DNA of 33,206 bases from Nostoc sp. WHI (lineage in GTDB: Bacteria; Cyanobacteriota; Cyanobacteriia; Cyanobacteriales; Nostocaceae). The stretch covers positions 1-33,206 of the forward strand of contig NZ_WBKM01000166.1 in the NCBI RefSeq assembly GCF_015714725.1. The letters are read 5' to 3'. The notes under the pieces are model-generated. The model worked only from the letters and a program-made list of their open reading frames with translations, made no database searches and was not told the origin of the DNA. Made by a program: the position numbers and the translations under genes. Shown here piece after piece: positions 14,842 through 23,314 of the stretch; the first letter of the stretch is position 1, and the number at the start of each line of letters is the position of its first letter.

Positions 14842-15861
14842 ATGGCTGGGGCGATCGCTCTCGGCGGTGTTTTCTTCATTGGCACTTTGTGGTATCGAAT
14901 AATAGAGGGCTGGTCATGGGAAGACGCGGCTTACATGACAGTGATCACCTTAGCAACTGTGGGATATGGAGAAACGCACCCACTGGGTAGCCGAGGACGG
15001 TTGTTTACAATTGCCCTGATTTTGTTGGGTGTGATGAATATCGGTTACATTGTCAACAGATTTACACAAGCGATCATTGAAGGCTACTTTCACGAAGGAA
15101 TTCGGCTACAGCAGCAGAGGCGGTTAATGGAATCTCTATCAGAACATTACATCATCTGTGGATTTAGTCGGACTGGTCGTCAAATTGCCAAGGAATTTAA
15201 GGCAGAAGATGTACCTTTTGTAGTGATTGATTCGGAGATAGAATCGGTACAAAGGGCGCAGTCAGAAGGTTACACGGCATACCAAGGTGACGCTACTCTA
15301 GATGATACACTTTTGAAAGTTGGTATTGAACGAGCGACTTGTATCGTTGCAGCACTTCCTTCAGATGCCGAAAATTTATATATTGTTTTATCAGCAAAAA
15401 CATTGAATCCAGCAATTCGGGCGATCGCGCGAGCAAGTAAAGAAGAAGCTTTGCAGAAGTTACAACGCGCTGGGGCCGATGAAGTGATATCCCCCTACAT
15501 TACTGGTGGTAAGCGCATGGCTGCTGCGGCTCTCAGACCCCAAGTGTTAGATTTTGTAGACGGGATTTTGACAGGTGCAGACCGGCAATTGTATATGGAA
15601 GAATTTTTACTCGACCCGGCTTTTTGTCCCTGTGTGGGTCAAACTTTGCAAAAAGCCAGATTGCGATCGCAATCTGGGGCATTAGTTCTGGCAATTCGCC
15701 GTCTTGATGGGACTCTCATCGGTGGCCCCACTGGCGATACGATTTTAATGCCGGGAGATCGGCTAATCGGTATGGGCACAGCAGAGCAATTGCGTAGTCT
15801 TAACCAAATTCTCGGCCCAATTGGTTCTCAGAAATTGCGTAAACCTAAAAATAATAGCTGA
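14842..15861 (+). CDS. Two-TM potassium channel with TrkA-N/RCK and TrkA-C domains
   Basis: The 339-aa membrane protein resembles RCK-gated K+ channels of the MthK/Kch type. There is a first hydrophobic helix (3-19), a pore helix and selectivity filter TVGYGE (39-44), then a second helix (about 55-75). A Rossmann RCK domain follows: YIICGFSRTGRQIAKEF (nucleotide-binding glycine motif), VVIDSE and GDATLDDTLLKVGIERA. A TrkA-C domain ends the protein (DPAFCPCVGQTLQKARLRS onward). The channel probably moves K+ under control of a ligand bound to RCK. ATG 14842 has AAGGAG only three bases upstream. The frame is open a further 20 codons upstream (EQKYQRIQKEL) without an ATG/GTG/TTG start, so the native N-terminus may be longer or its start lost. 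Confidence 0.88.
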   Translation: MAGAIALGGVFFIGTLWYRIIEGWSWEDAAYMTVITLATVGYGETHPLGSRGRLFTIALILLGVMNIGYIVNRFTQAIIEGYFHEGIRLQQQRRLMESLSEHYIICGFSRTGRQIAKEFKAEDVPFVVIDSEIESVQRAQSEGYTAYQGDATLDDTLLKVGIERATCIVAALPSDAENLYIVLSAKTLNPAIRAIARASKEEALQKLQRAGADEVISPYITGGKRMAAAALRPQVLDFVDGILTGADRQLYMEEFLLDPAFCPCVGQTLQKARLRSQSGALVLAIRRLDGTLIGGPTGDTILMPGDRLIGMGTAEQLRSLNQILGPIGSQKLRKPKNNS

Positions 15862-15888
15862 TAATTCAGGAGTCAACGAAGAGGAAAA

Positions 15889-16026
15889 GGGGCAGTTCTT
15901 GCAGGGGGGAAACCCCATAAATAAATTTATTGGCTCTGAAACCATGAGTGCAGGGGAAATGAGCGTATCTTTCCCCCCGTCTCCACAACGACCAGCTCAG
16001 TGCAACGCCTGCAAGAACTGCTCCCC
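15889..16026. repeat. Long-range inverted repeat element after the channel gene
   Basis: GCAGTTCTTGCAGG (15892-15905) and CCTGCAAGAACTGC (16008-16021) are perfectly complementary over 14 bp and enclose about 100 bp. Inside are GGGG-AAA-CCCC (around 15905-15916) and GGGGAAA (15953-15959) with TTTCCCC (15970-15976), so the whole could fold as a branched structure. A T-run follows near 16050. This may be a small non-autonomous element or a structured RNA. A 267-nt ORF across it is not credible. Confidence 0.55.
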
Positions 16027-16226
16027 TGCCTCTTGGTCAAAAGAACCTATTTTTTTGGTGATCGTCTTTTTGTTTCACCTTGAGTAACGTCGCAATTCGA
16101 TTACTAGTGTTGCAAAGAGCGATCGCAATCTCTGCCTTAACACTCATACTGATAAATAAATCTATTGACTTTTGGCATTGATTGTGATATGGGTGTTATT
16201 GGGTGAGGCGATTAATTATCAAAGGA

Positions 16227-16275
16227 GCGATCGCACGTCCAAGTACACAAGAGGCTTTGCAGAAGTTACAACGCG
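16227..16275 (+). pseudogene. Relic of a TrkA-N (RCK) coding sequence
   Basis: These 49 bases match 15421-15469 of the potassium channel gene at 43 of 49 positions without gaps and translate as AIARPSTQEALQKLQRD, against AIARASKEEALQKLQRA in the channel. The flanks are not open in this frame. It is a short remnant of a duplicated or deleted channel-like gene within the 636-bp gap before recA (15862-16497), which holds no intact gene. Confidence 0.65.
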
Positions 16276-16423
16276 ATCGCATTGATTAAAGAAGCCAGCC
16301 ATCTCTAAATATAAGTTGGTATCATTGTGCAAAACTACCCTAATCAGGTAGCGATCGAGTTACGATCTTGTCACACCCTTTTTTAATTTGAGAAGTCCTA
16401 TTCCAGAATTTTCTGGTTAAAAT

Positions 16424-16437
16424 AGTATATCTGTTCT
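16424..16437 (+). promoter_or_regulatory. LexA-box-like site upstream of recA
   Basis: AGTATATCTGTTCT fits the cyanobacterial LexA consensus RGTAC-N3-D-GTWC-B except for T in place of C at position 5. It lies about 60 bp before the recA start, next to a TAAAAT hexamer that could be a -10 element. This suggests DNA-damage control of recA, but the match is not perfect. Confidence 0.5.
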
Positions 16438-16497
16438 ACTCAAACTCCGAAACTAACACTCCTTAAAACCATATATTTAGAGGCATTAGAGGCAGAA

Positions 16498-17595
16498 ATG
16501 GCTATCAATACCGATACTTCTGGCAAGACCGATACTTCTGGCAAGCAGAAAGCGCTGACTATGGTGCTAAACCAGATTGAGCGCACCTTTGGTAAAGGAG
16601 CAATCATGCGGCTGGGCGATGCTACCCGGATGCGGGTGGAGACGATTTCCAGTGGAGCGCTTACCTTGGATCTGGCATTGGGTGGTGGTTTACCCAAGGG
16701 ACGAGTCATCGAAATTTATGGGCCGGAAAGTTCCGGTAAGACTACAGTTGCGCTACACGCCCTCGCCGAAGTGCAAAGAAATGGCGGTATTGCTGCTTTT
16801 GTTGATGCTGAACACGCCCTTGACCCCACCTATGCCGCGGCCTTAGGTGTAGATATTGACAATTTGTTAATTTCCCAACCTGACACTGGCGAATCAGCTT
16901 TGGAAATTGTCGATCAGCTTGTTCGCTCTGCTGCGGTTGATATTGTAGTAATTGACTCAGTAGCAGCATTAGTTCCGCGTGCTGAAATTGAAGGCGATAT
17001 GGGTGATATCCACGTCGGTCTGCAAGCGCGCTTGATGAGCCAAGCTTTGCGTAAAATTACTGGTAACATTGGTAAATCTGGTTGTACAGTAATTTTCATC
17101 AACCAATTGCGGCAAAAAATCGGTGTTACCTACGGTAGCCCAGAAACCACAACTGGCGGTAACGCATTGAAATTTTACGCTTCGGTGCGCTTAGATATTC
17201 GCCGAATTCAAACCTTGAAAAAAGGTACAGATGAATATGGGAACCGCGTCAAAGTCAAAGTTGCCAAAAATAAAGTAGCGCCGCCTTTCAGAATAGCGGA
17301 ATTCGACATTATCTTTGGCAAAGGTATTTCTACCTTGGGTTGTATTGTTGACTTAGCAGAAGAAACTGGCACCATTGTCCGTAAAGGAGCTTGGTATAGT
17401 TACAACGGTGATAATATTTCTCAAGGACGAGACAACGCCATCAAGTATCTTGAAGAAAGACCTGAATTTGCTGAACAAATTAAGCAACTGGTACGTGAAA
17501 AGCTAGATAAAGGCGCGATTGTTTCTGCTAACTCTGTCGCTAAAGCGAGTGAAGAAGATGAAGAGGAAGAAATCGATTTAGAGCCAGAAGAATAA
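16498..17595 (+). CDS. recA: Recombinase RecA
   Basis: RecA forms ATP-dependent filaments on single-stranded DNA for homologous recombination and activates LexA cleavage. The 365-aa protein has Walker A GPESSGKT (75-82), EHALDP (105-110), Walker [18 protein letters not shown] (150-166), [14 protein letters not shown] (174-187), INQLRQKIG (201-209) and the L2 region [21 protein letters not shown]. The acidic C-terminal tail ([14 protein letters not shown]) is typical. The N-terminus has a perfect tandem 18-bp duplication (16510-16527 and 16528-16545) giving TDTSGK twice. The ribosome binding site AGAGG precedes the ATG. A LexA-like box lies upstream and a strong terminator follows. Confidence 0.98.
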   Translation: MAINTDTSGKTDTSGKQKALTMVLNQIERTFGKGAIMRLGDATRMRVETISSGALTLDLALGGGLPKGRVIEIYGPESSGKTTVALHALAEVQRNGGIAAFVDAEHALDPTYAAALGVDIDNLLISQPDTGESALEIVDQLVRSAAVDIVVIDSVAALVPRAEIEGDMGDIHVGLQARLMSQALRKITGNIGKSGCTVIFINQLRQKIGVTYGSPETTTGGNALKFYASVRLDIRRIQTLKKGTDEYGNRVKVKVAKNKVAPPFRIAEFDIIFGKGISTLGCIVDLAEETGTIVRKGAWYSYNGDNISQGRDNAIKYLEERPEFAEQIKQLVREKLDKGAIVSANSVAKASEEDEEEEIDLEPEE

Positions 17596-17635
17596 GGAAT
17601 GTGGATGTATTAATCTGTAATTTCTAAGGTATATA

Positions 17636-17675
17636 CAAAAAGGTGGGTTAGGCGATCGCTTAACCCACCTTTTTG
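17636..17675. terminator. Bidirectional intrinsic terminator between recA and the DUF4129 gene
   Basis: A perfect 15-bp stem (CAAAAAGGTGGGTTA / TAACCCACCTTTTTG) with a 10-nt loop that contains a HIP1 octamer. The A-run before and T-run after the stem let it act for recA on the plus strand and for the convergent gene on the minus strand. Confidence 0.9.
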
Positions 17676-17684
17676 TAAATTAAA

Positions 17685-17704
17685 GAATTCTGACTTCTGA
17701 ATTC
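17685..17704. repeat. 20-bp palindromic repeat, copy 1 of 2
   Basis: GAATTCTGACTTCTGAATTC occurs here and again, identical, at 18408-18427. The two copies flank the DUF4129 gene. The sequence is familiar as a dispersed intergenic repeat in Nostoc-type genomes. The second copy lies inside the 3' end of the broken DUF2243 gene. Confidence 0.75.
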
Positions 17705-17712
17705 TTCTGCAA

Positions 17713-18342
17713 TCATTGTTGAGAAATTTCTCGATAAGCTTGCCAACACTGATCATAATTGTCTGGCAAAATCTCGGCATTACCAAAACATAATTGCTCG
17801 TGAGTAGTAATTACAGTTTCGTAAGGCTGCATGAAAGTCACAGACGATCGCAGCAATTCTAGATATTCTCCATCTGTACGGCTGAGTTTATGGGGTGCGT
17901 AGACGCGCAGGGGCTTGTCGTTAGACATTGCTTTTTGATGCAAGTGTTCCAACATCGCTAAATAGACACAACGGCAAGCTTCACGGTAGTTACCCTGATG
18001 GTAAAATTCTTGCGATCGCTCCAATAAAAGAGCAATAGATGACTCACTAGAGCGAGTTTTTACGCGAAAATCAGTGAAATTGCCACCTCTACTCAGCCAA
18101 GAATATATATAAGGACTGAATTCTCGCCATAATTGCCAAGCCACCCAAGCTAAAAATAAGCCGATTCCCAGCCAAAACAGGAATTTTAGCAACTCACCAA
18201 GCCTTGGGCTAATCGACCATCCAGTAGGCAATTCTGGCAAAACCAAGCGGTAAAACTGGTATTCCCACCATTCTCCTGCTTGTTGTTGAAATTGAGAAAG
18301 CTGCCAACTCCAGCTAGTTTTTTCAAAGGCATCTGTAGGCAT
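17713..18342 (-). CDS. DUF4129 domain membrane protein
   Basis: The 209-aa protein has one transmembrane helix (about 49-70, LLKFLFWLGIGLFLAWVAWQL) after a Trp-rich N-terminus, and a C-terminal cytosolic domain: LLERSQEFYHQGNYREACRCVYLAMLEHLHQKA, then SRTDGEYLELLRS. This corresponds to DUF4129, a domain found next to or fused with transglutaminase-like and MoxR-associated proteins. Its biochemical role is unknown. No transglutaminase or MoxR gene is adjacent in this window. The ATG at 18342 has no evident ribosome binding site. The gene is convergent with recA across the shared terminator. Confidence 0.8.
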   Translation of the reverse strand: MPTDAFEKTSWSWQLSQFQQQAGEWWEYQFYRLVLPELPTGWSISPRLGELLKFLFWLGIGLFLAWVAWQLWREFSPYIYSWLSRGGNFTDFRVKTRSSESSIALLLERSQEFYHQGNYREACRCVYLAMLEHLHQKAMSNDKPLRVYAPHKLSRTDGEYLELLRSSVTFMQPYETVITTHEQLCFGNAEILPDNYDQCWQAYREISQQ

Positions 18343-18388
18343 AGGTGAGAAGTGGGAAGTGGGACAGAAGGAGAAAAATCACACTTTA

Positions 18389-18895
18389 TCAATGATTAAT
18401 GATTGCTGAATTCTGACTTCTGAATTCTGTTTTGATCATTATCCAGCCGATGAGAGCAAGGAGCGCACCAAATACGAGAATTCCTACATCCCAAGCTAAC
18501 TGATTTGGCCCTGGTTTGACATGATGGATACCGAGAATTTGGTGATCAATCAGCCCTTAAATTAAGTTGAACAACCCAGCACCAATAAGTATCGACCCAA
18601 TAAAAGTTTGTGATGACCAAAGAACATCATCACGCCCTCCTGCGCGCCATAGCAAAATTACTCCTACTACGGTTAATACCCAATCTAAAGCATGAAATAA
18701 TCCATCCCATACCATGTTCAAATCTCGATTGGTAACGTTTGTCATAGGTCGAATGTTGCTCAACATATGATGCCATTGGAGGATCTGATGCAGTATAATT
18801 CCATCAATAAATCCTCCAAGACCAAGACCAAGAAAAATTCCGGCAGTAATTAACGGTGTACGTCGGTTCAGGGTTTCACTCTTCGCTTCCATCAT
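18389..18895 (-). pseudogene. DUF2243 membrane protein gene interrupted by an in-frame TAA
   Basis: DUF2243 proteins are small four-helix membrane proteins of unknown function. The frame from ATG 18895 encodes GIFLGLGLGGFIDGIILHQILQWHHML, a middle part with two helices, and GAGLFNLI, then hits TAA at 18557-18559. Without any frame change it continues as GLIDHQILGIHHVKPGPNQLAWDVGILVFGALLALIGWIM to a TGA at 18389. In intact members the residue at the stop is Glu (GLFN-x-[V/I]EG), so a single GAA to TAA change explains the break. The second HQILGIHHV motif and last helix would be lost. The extreme C-terminus derives from the 20-bp repeat at 18408-18427. Confidence 0.8.
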
Positions 18896-19007
18896 CAAAT
18901 TAGAAATAACGATTATTTACTGTATTTATGCTTTAGAAGGATGTCCAATGAATTTTGCCTAGCTAAAATTTTAGAATTTAAGAGTAACTTCGTCCCCTAA
19001 ACCAATT

Positions 19008-19973
19008 ATGACAAAAGGAAAGACGCGACGTAATTTCCTAATTACTGGTGTTGCTGTTACTGGCGGTATTGTGGCAACTAATGCTTTACAACAAAATACT
19101 ACCAACATCGCTACACCGCCAGCAACTATGCCAGAACGGGTGCTAGGACGCACGGAAGTAAAACTGCCTATCTTTGGGTTGGGAGGAGCAGGACAAACGC
19201 CGCTATCCTGGGAAGGAAAAGAGGGTGATGCTGCGGCAATTATTCAAAGAGCGCTGGAACTTGGCATCCGCTACTTTGATACGGCGGCTAGTTATGGTCC
19301 GAGTGAAGATTATTTAGGCAAAGTGCTACCACCCCATCGCTCAAAGCTATTTCTAGCAAGCAAAACCGATCAAAGAGATCGAGATGGTGCATGGCGAGAA
19401 TTGGAGCGATCGCTTAAACGCCTCAATACAGATTATCTCGATTTGTGGCAGTTGCATCACGTTTCTTTTTCTGAAGAACTCGACACCATTTTTAGTCCAT
19501 CTGGCGCAATTAAAGCTATGGAAGAAGCCATACAACAAAAATTGGTGCGGTTCGCAGGTATTACCGGACATCACGACCCTCAAGTGATTGCCGAAGGGTT
19601 ACGTCGCTATCCTTTCCACACTACACTGATTCCTGTGAATGCTGCCGACAAACACCACCCACGTCCATTTATCCCAGTAGTTCTACCAGTTGCTCAAGAA
19701 AAAAATGTCGGTGTAATTGCGATGAAAGTCCCGGCTTATGGTCGCCTGTTTAAATCAGGTGGATTGGCAGGTATGCAGCAAGCGTTGGGATACACAATGT
19801 CTCAGCCTGGGGTTCATTGTTGCGTGATTGCGGCAGAGACAGTTTCACAACTAGAGAATAATGTCAAGATAGCGCGGGCTTTTGCACCCCTCAAAGAGCA
19901 AGAATTGACAGCGATCGCTCAACGTACTGCTAATATCTGGGAAGATAGTACATTTTTCCGCGCCTGGACATAG
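19008..19973 (+). CDS. Aldo/keto reductase with Tat signal
   Basis: The 321-aa protein is an NADPH-dependent aldo/keto reductase-family enzyme. The N-terminus has a twin-arginine signal (TRRNFLITG followed by a hydrophobic Ala/Val/Gly stretch), so the protein is probably exported folded to the periplasm or thylakoid lumen. The catalytic tetrad is visible: D91 and Y96 in FDTAASYG, K119 in ASKTD and H150 in LWQLHH. The TIM-barrel core continues with RFAGITGHHDP and a cofactor-site segment near GVHCCVIAAETVSQLENN. The substrate is unknown. It lies alone, divergent from the broken DUF2243 gene. Confidence 0.9.
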   Translation: MTKGKTRRNFLITGVAVTGGIVATNALQQNTTNIATPPATMPERVLGRTEVKLPIFGLGGAGQTPLSWEGKEGDAAAIIQRALELGIRYFDTAASYGPSEDYLGKVLPPHRSKLFLASKTDQRDRDGAWRELERSLKRLNTDYLDLWQLHHVSFSEELDTIFSPSGAIKAMEEAIQQKLVRFAGITGHHDPQVIAEGLRRYPFHTTLIPVNAADKHHPRPFIPVVLPVAQEKNVGVIAMKVPAYGRLFKSGGLAGMQQALGYTMSQPGVHCCVIAAETVSQLENNVKIARAFAPLKEQELTAIAQRTANIWEDSTFFRAWT

Positions 19974-20072
19974 GAAAGACTGCCATCAAAAGCTATGGTA
20001 TGTAATATTTACATTTTTGTTAATTATTTGGATCACTTTAAATCAGCACTCCTTTTCCTTCTTTGCGTCTTT

Positions 20073-20116
20073 GCGCGGCAGTCACTCATGGGGGAAACCC
20101 CCAAGACCGCGCTGCC
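20073..20116. repeat. Hairpin repeat with GGGGGAAACCCCC
   Basis: GGGGGAAACCCCC (20090-20102) is nested between GGCAG (20077-20081) and CTGCC (20112-20116), forming a two-level hairpin. The GGGGGAAACCCCCAAGACCGC type of sequence is a familiar dispersed repeat in Nostoc-type intergenic DNA. It lies between the aldo/keto reductase and the next small gene. Confidence 0.55.
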
Positions 20117-20173
20117 TTGCCTTTGCGTGAGATAAAAACAATATGATTCATTTACCCGAAAATCGCTGTAACG

Positions 20174-20383
20174 ATGACGAAGCCCAACTTTAGCAAAATG
20201 TCTCGTCAAGAACTTAGAGGATATGTTTTAGCTCATCGTGAAGATGATGAAGCGATCGAGGCATTGATCAAACGCAGAAATCCTAATAATCCGACATATC
20301 CATTCCCTCAGACTAACGAAGATTTGAGGCAAATGGAAGAGATACTCAAGAAAAAACTGGGTAGTAGTGGAGAGGCTGTATAA
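20174..20383 (+). CDS. Small conserved cyanobacterial protein (DUF6887-like)
   Basis: The 69-aa hydrophilic protein starts MTKPNFSKMSRQELRGYVLAHREDDEA, a pattern I recognise from a family of small cyanobacterial proteins of unknown function (probably DUF6887). It has no signal, membrane segment or Cys/His motif. The second half is Pro/Asn-rich (RRNPNNPTYPFPQTNED), then a short charged helix. Some relatives lie beside a second small gene, which is absent here. Confidence 0.6.
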   Translation: MTKPNFSKMSRQELRGYVLAHREDDEAIEALIKRRNPNNPTYPFPQTNEDLRQMEEILKKKLGSSGEAV

Positions 20384-20433
20384 CCCTTTTTACTATATAT
20401 TCACATGGTGAAATCTTGTAGATGGCATACTTA

Positions 20434-21525
20434 TCAATCCTTGTGATAATGTTGTACCGCTTGCGACATATTAAATTGTAATAACTTCTCCTCTCCCAAC
20501 TTGTATGGCAAACTCGGCTTCAAAGGCGAAATACCCAAACTGCGAATAATTTCTGCCGCCACAGCCTTTGCTAGTAGGGGTGGTACAGAGTTACCAACTT
20601 GCCGGAATCCGTGCCATTTGGTTACATGAAATCTAAACCAATCGGGGTAAGAATGTAATCTCGCTGCTTCCCTGACTGTGATACAGCGAGGCGTAAATGG
20701 ATGAATTGGTCGAGGAGATGTAAAAGAACCTTTAGACTGATCTGTTCCGGCTCTTAAGGTGTTGCAAACACCAGCAGGGTGCAGCTTATAAAAACGACTA
20801 ATCTTTTCTCTCTCACCTTGTTGAGTCTCCTGAAAACGTTTAATAGTTTCCGCAGAATGTTTTGTTCTTAAACTTGAAGAAAGTATTCGCAAATCGTATT
20901 CACGTTTGTAAGAATAATCATCATCTAGGGATTTGATGCCACGAAGTACAAGAGCATAATTACTAGGCTTTCCGTATTCTGCTATCACCCAATTTCTTGT
21001 TAGTAACTCTGAATATTTTTCTATTTCAGGTAAATCTCCAATTGCATCCAATACTGTAGGACTCAATGGAATGTCAGAGGTTTTTTTAGAAGTTAAATTA
21101 TTTGGTGAGGCTTGTTTAGTAATCGGCTGAGGGTATTTTGGTAACTCTACATCTTCCCTTGCACCTATGAGAAATAATCTCTCACGAGACTGTGGTACTC
21201 CGTAATGAGCAGCGTTGAGAACTTGATAATTTTCTTCTACCTTATAGCCGTGAATTTTAAACTCGCTAATTAAAACTTGGAGGATTTGTTTATGTTCGCC
21301 AACTGTGATCCCCCGGACATTTTCCATTACAAAGAATTTCGGTTTTAGCTCAAAAACCAGTCGATGAAAGTGAAACACCAAAGAGTTTCGTGGATCATCA
21401 ACAACCCGTTTACCAATTAGCGAAAATCCTTGACATGGCAAATTATATTTATTCCACAACGTAAAACCCAAGCTTACAAAGATTTTTCCTTTTAGCTTCC
21501 ACAATGTAAGCTCTAAACAAATCAA
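20434..21525 (-). pseudogene. 5'-truncated DNA (cytosine-5) methyltransferase
   Basis: C5-cytosine methyltransferases transfer methyl from S-adenosylmethionine to cytosine in DNA. Present here are the catalytic motif IV (LPCQGFSLIGKR, C31 counted from the open-frame start), ENVRG (69-73), QSRERLFLIG, the target-recognition region, ITVREAARLHSYP and the C-terminal motif X (GNSVPPLLAKAVAAEI). The N-terminal SAM-binding motif I (F-x-G-x-G) and motifs II and III are missing. The residues before PCQ are unrelated, and the frame begins at a TTG. In another frame just upstream, IDLF and LGFYVV recall the motif I surroundings but lack the glycine-rich core. The gene is therefore most likely a dead remnant created by deletion and frameshift. 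Confidence 0.75.
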
Positions 21526-21540
21526 TTTTATATTTTTTTA

Positions 21541-22147
21541 ATTATTGCTTTCTCCTCTTAAGATTAAATTCAAATAAGACACACAATTTTGACCAAACTG
21601 TAATTGGCATTACCCGATGGCTTTGTTTATACCAAGCTAAGTATTAGCAAAAAATGCTACGCCAATGGGACTCGCCACCCTAAAAATATAAATGGCTCAA
21701 AAATTCAAGTGGAAGACTCAAAAATACAGGATTGATAAAAAGCTGCGATCGTTAAACCTAGCTGGACAATCCTCAGATATAGTAAAAGTTTAAATACTAC
21801 GCGGTTGCAACGCCATACAGTTGAAGAATATCCACATGAATCAGTTCCAATAAACTTCTAAGCAACAACTTGGTTATTGGTAGCTGTGACCGCAAGACAA
21901 AACTTAAGATAAAAGAGTATTTGAGGGATTTAAATGCGATCGCGTGCAGAGCATAGCAACATAAAAATAAGCATTACAGCTTTTCAGGAGCGGCCACTTT
22001 ATCCTTAAAAAGCGGCTATCTTATGCTTTAAGCGACAGAAATGTTTATTCTTTCGTTAGAGCGATCGCAGCAGGAAAACCCACTGACAATTATTAGTTGA
22101 CTAAGAGTAGAAATACAAGGCATTAATTGACCAAAAGTTGTAAACTC
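21541..22147. other. About 600-bp gap, possible gene remnants but nothing identified
   Basis: The DNA between the truncated methyltransferase and the HNH gene has stops in all frames and three HIP1-like sites. A stretch around 21870-21960 translates in one frame as LVIGSCDRKTKLKIKEYLRDLNAIACRA, which looks protein-like but is unidentified. It may hold decayed gene material. Confidence 0.35.
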
Positions 22148-22205
22148 GGAGTCTACTAGCATTTTGTGAAACCAGTTTTATAAAATTTATTACTTAGTAG
22201 ACTCC
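22148..22205 (-). repeat. 11-bp inverted repeat across the 3' end of the HNH gene
   Basis: GGAGTCTACTA (22148-22158) and TAGTAGACTCC (22195-22205) are perfectly complementary with a 36-nt AT-rich loop. One arm covers the last sense codons before the HNH stop at 22190-22192. On the minus strand it could act as an operon-end stem-loop, although no T-run follows. Confidence 0.55.
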
Positions 22206-23314
22206 GCAAGTAATTCAGTTAATTCCTGATTATTCGTTAAGGTATAATGCAAATAGCTGCATTGCATAACATAGTAGTGTTTTTCTCCTAGCTTGGTGAG
22301 ATTTCCTGTAAGCTTATCCTCTAAATCATCCTTCAAATCGTCTAATGTTAATGTAAGTCTTCTCCTTGTTAGCCTTCGTCTGAACTCAATTACATCTTCT
22401 ACAGTAGACTTTACAACGTAATCTAAATGGTCTAGCCATTGTTTTTCTAACTTAAATACTCGATTTAAGCTGGCAACACGGCGAGATGGCATACCAGCCT
22501 TGTCTTCAATCTTGACCTGTCGTTTACCAACTTGATTGCGGCTGACTATTACATCAACTTGGCTAATTGCGGGATTAGCGTATGGGTGAAAGGTATTTAC
22601 TAAAGGTTCTTTACTTGGGTCATCGATAGGATCTCTGTCACCCTTCATACTTCGGTTACAATCAAGGCACAGCGGCACAAGATTCGCATAATGAACTGAT
22701 AAAAATGGATAAATTGATTTAGGAAAAAAGTGATCCGCATCGCTATAAACTTTGTTTTCTATCTTCGGAGAACGACGACCATCGCAAGCTGGACACACTT
22801 CTAACTTGGAATTAGCGCTCCAAAAAGATGAAATAAATTTATCTCGATTAAATTTTTGAGTTTGCCCATGAATAGCTGAAGGAAAACCAGATGCTAGAAG
22901 GTCTGTATAGAATGCTGTAAGTAATGCCTTCACTACCTTTTGAACTGTAAGGCTAAGTTCTCCACGGTACTTAAAGTTAAAATTAGGGTCATTTAAATGT
23001 TTATGAAATTGTATGTCATGGTCGAAAGCATCCATGATTTTTGCACTCATCGTAGAGTGGCGTTCTATATATCTAATAAGTTTCTCTAATGCTTTATGAA
23101 ATTTTGATTGAGCCTTCTTGCCACTTTTACGCTTAGTCCATAACTTTTCCCATAGCCACTCACCAATCTCATCGCCGAACTCTGTTTTAAGTTGGCTCTC
23201 TGTAATTGGTAAGGAGGCACTAGAACTACAAGCAAAATTTAATAATTTACGTTGAAATGAAACAATTCTTTCCAGTTGGTTAACGCAACTAGGAAAATTA
23301 ATTTTATGAAACAC
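22190..23314 (-). CDS. HNH endonuclease, Septu PtuB-like
   Basis: The 374-aa protein has a central HNH nuclease with zinc-binding Cys pairs: VCPACDGRR (C174 and C177), SDADHFFPKSIYPF (general-base H195 region), NLVPLCLDCNRSMKGDRDPID (N211, C216, C219, N220). All expected metal and catalytic residues are seen. It is longer than the classic PtuB because of about 170 N-terminal residues rich in helices and a helical C-terminal part (LEKQWLDHLDYV onward). It starts at GTG 23314, inside the end of the ATPase gene (11-nt overlap) and with AAGGGA just upstream. The strict pairing with the ATPase suggests that the two work together, the ATPase controlling cleavage of DNA or RNA during phage infection. 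It is the last gene of the operon. Confidence 0.85.
   Translation of the reverse strand: MFHKINFPSCVNQLERIVSFQRKLLNFACSSSASLPITESQLKTEFGDEIGEWLWEKLWTKRKSGKKAQSKFHKALEKLIRYIERHSTMSAKIMDAFDHDIQFHKHLNDPNFNFKYRGELSLTVQKVVKALLTAFYTDLLASGFPSAIHGQTQKFNRDKFISSFWSANSKLEVCPACDGRRSPKIENKVYSDADHFFPKSIYPFLSVHYANLVPLCLDCNRSMKGDRDPIDDPSKEPLVNTFHPYANPAISQVDVIVSRNQVGKRQVKIEDKAGMPSRRVASLNRVFKLEKQWLDHLDYVVKSTVEDVIEFRRRLTRRRLTLTLDDLKDDLEDKLTGNLTKLGEKHYYVMQCSYLHYTLTNNQELTELLAESTK

Noticed and set aside
15821..16087. 88-codon plus-strand ORF after the channel gene
   Set aside because: It runs through an inverted-repeat element and overlaps the channel 3' end in another frame; the residues look like translated repeat.
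22190..23314. Retron with HNH effector
   Set aside because: No reverse transcriptase gene is present in the window and no msr/msd-like structure was seen next to the ATPase-HNH pair.
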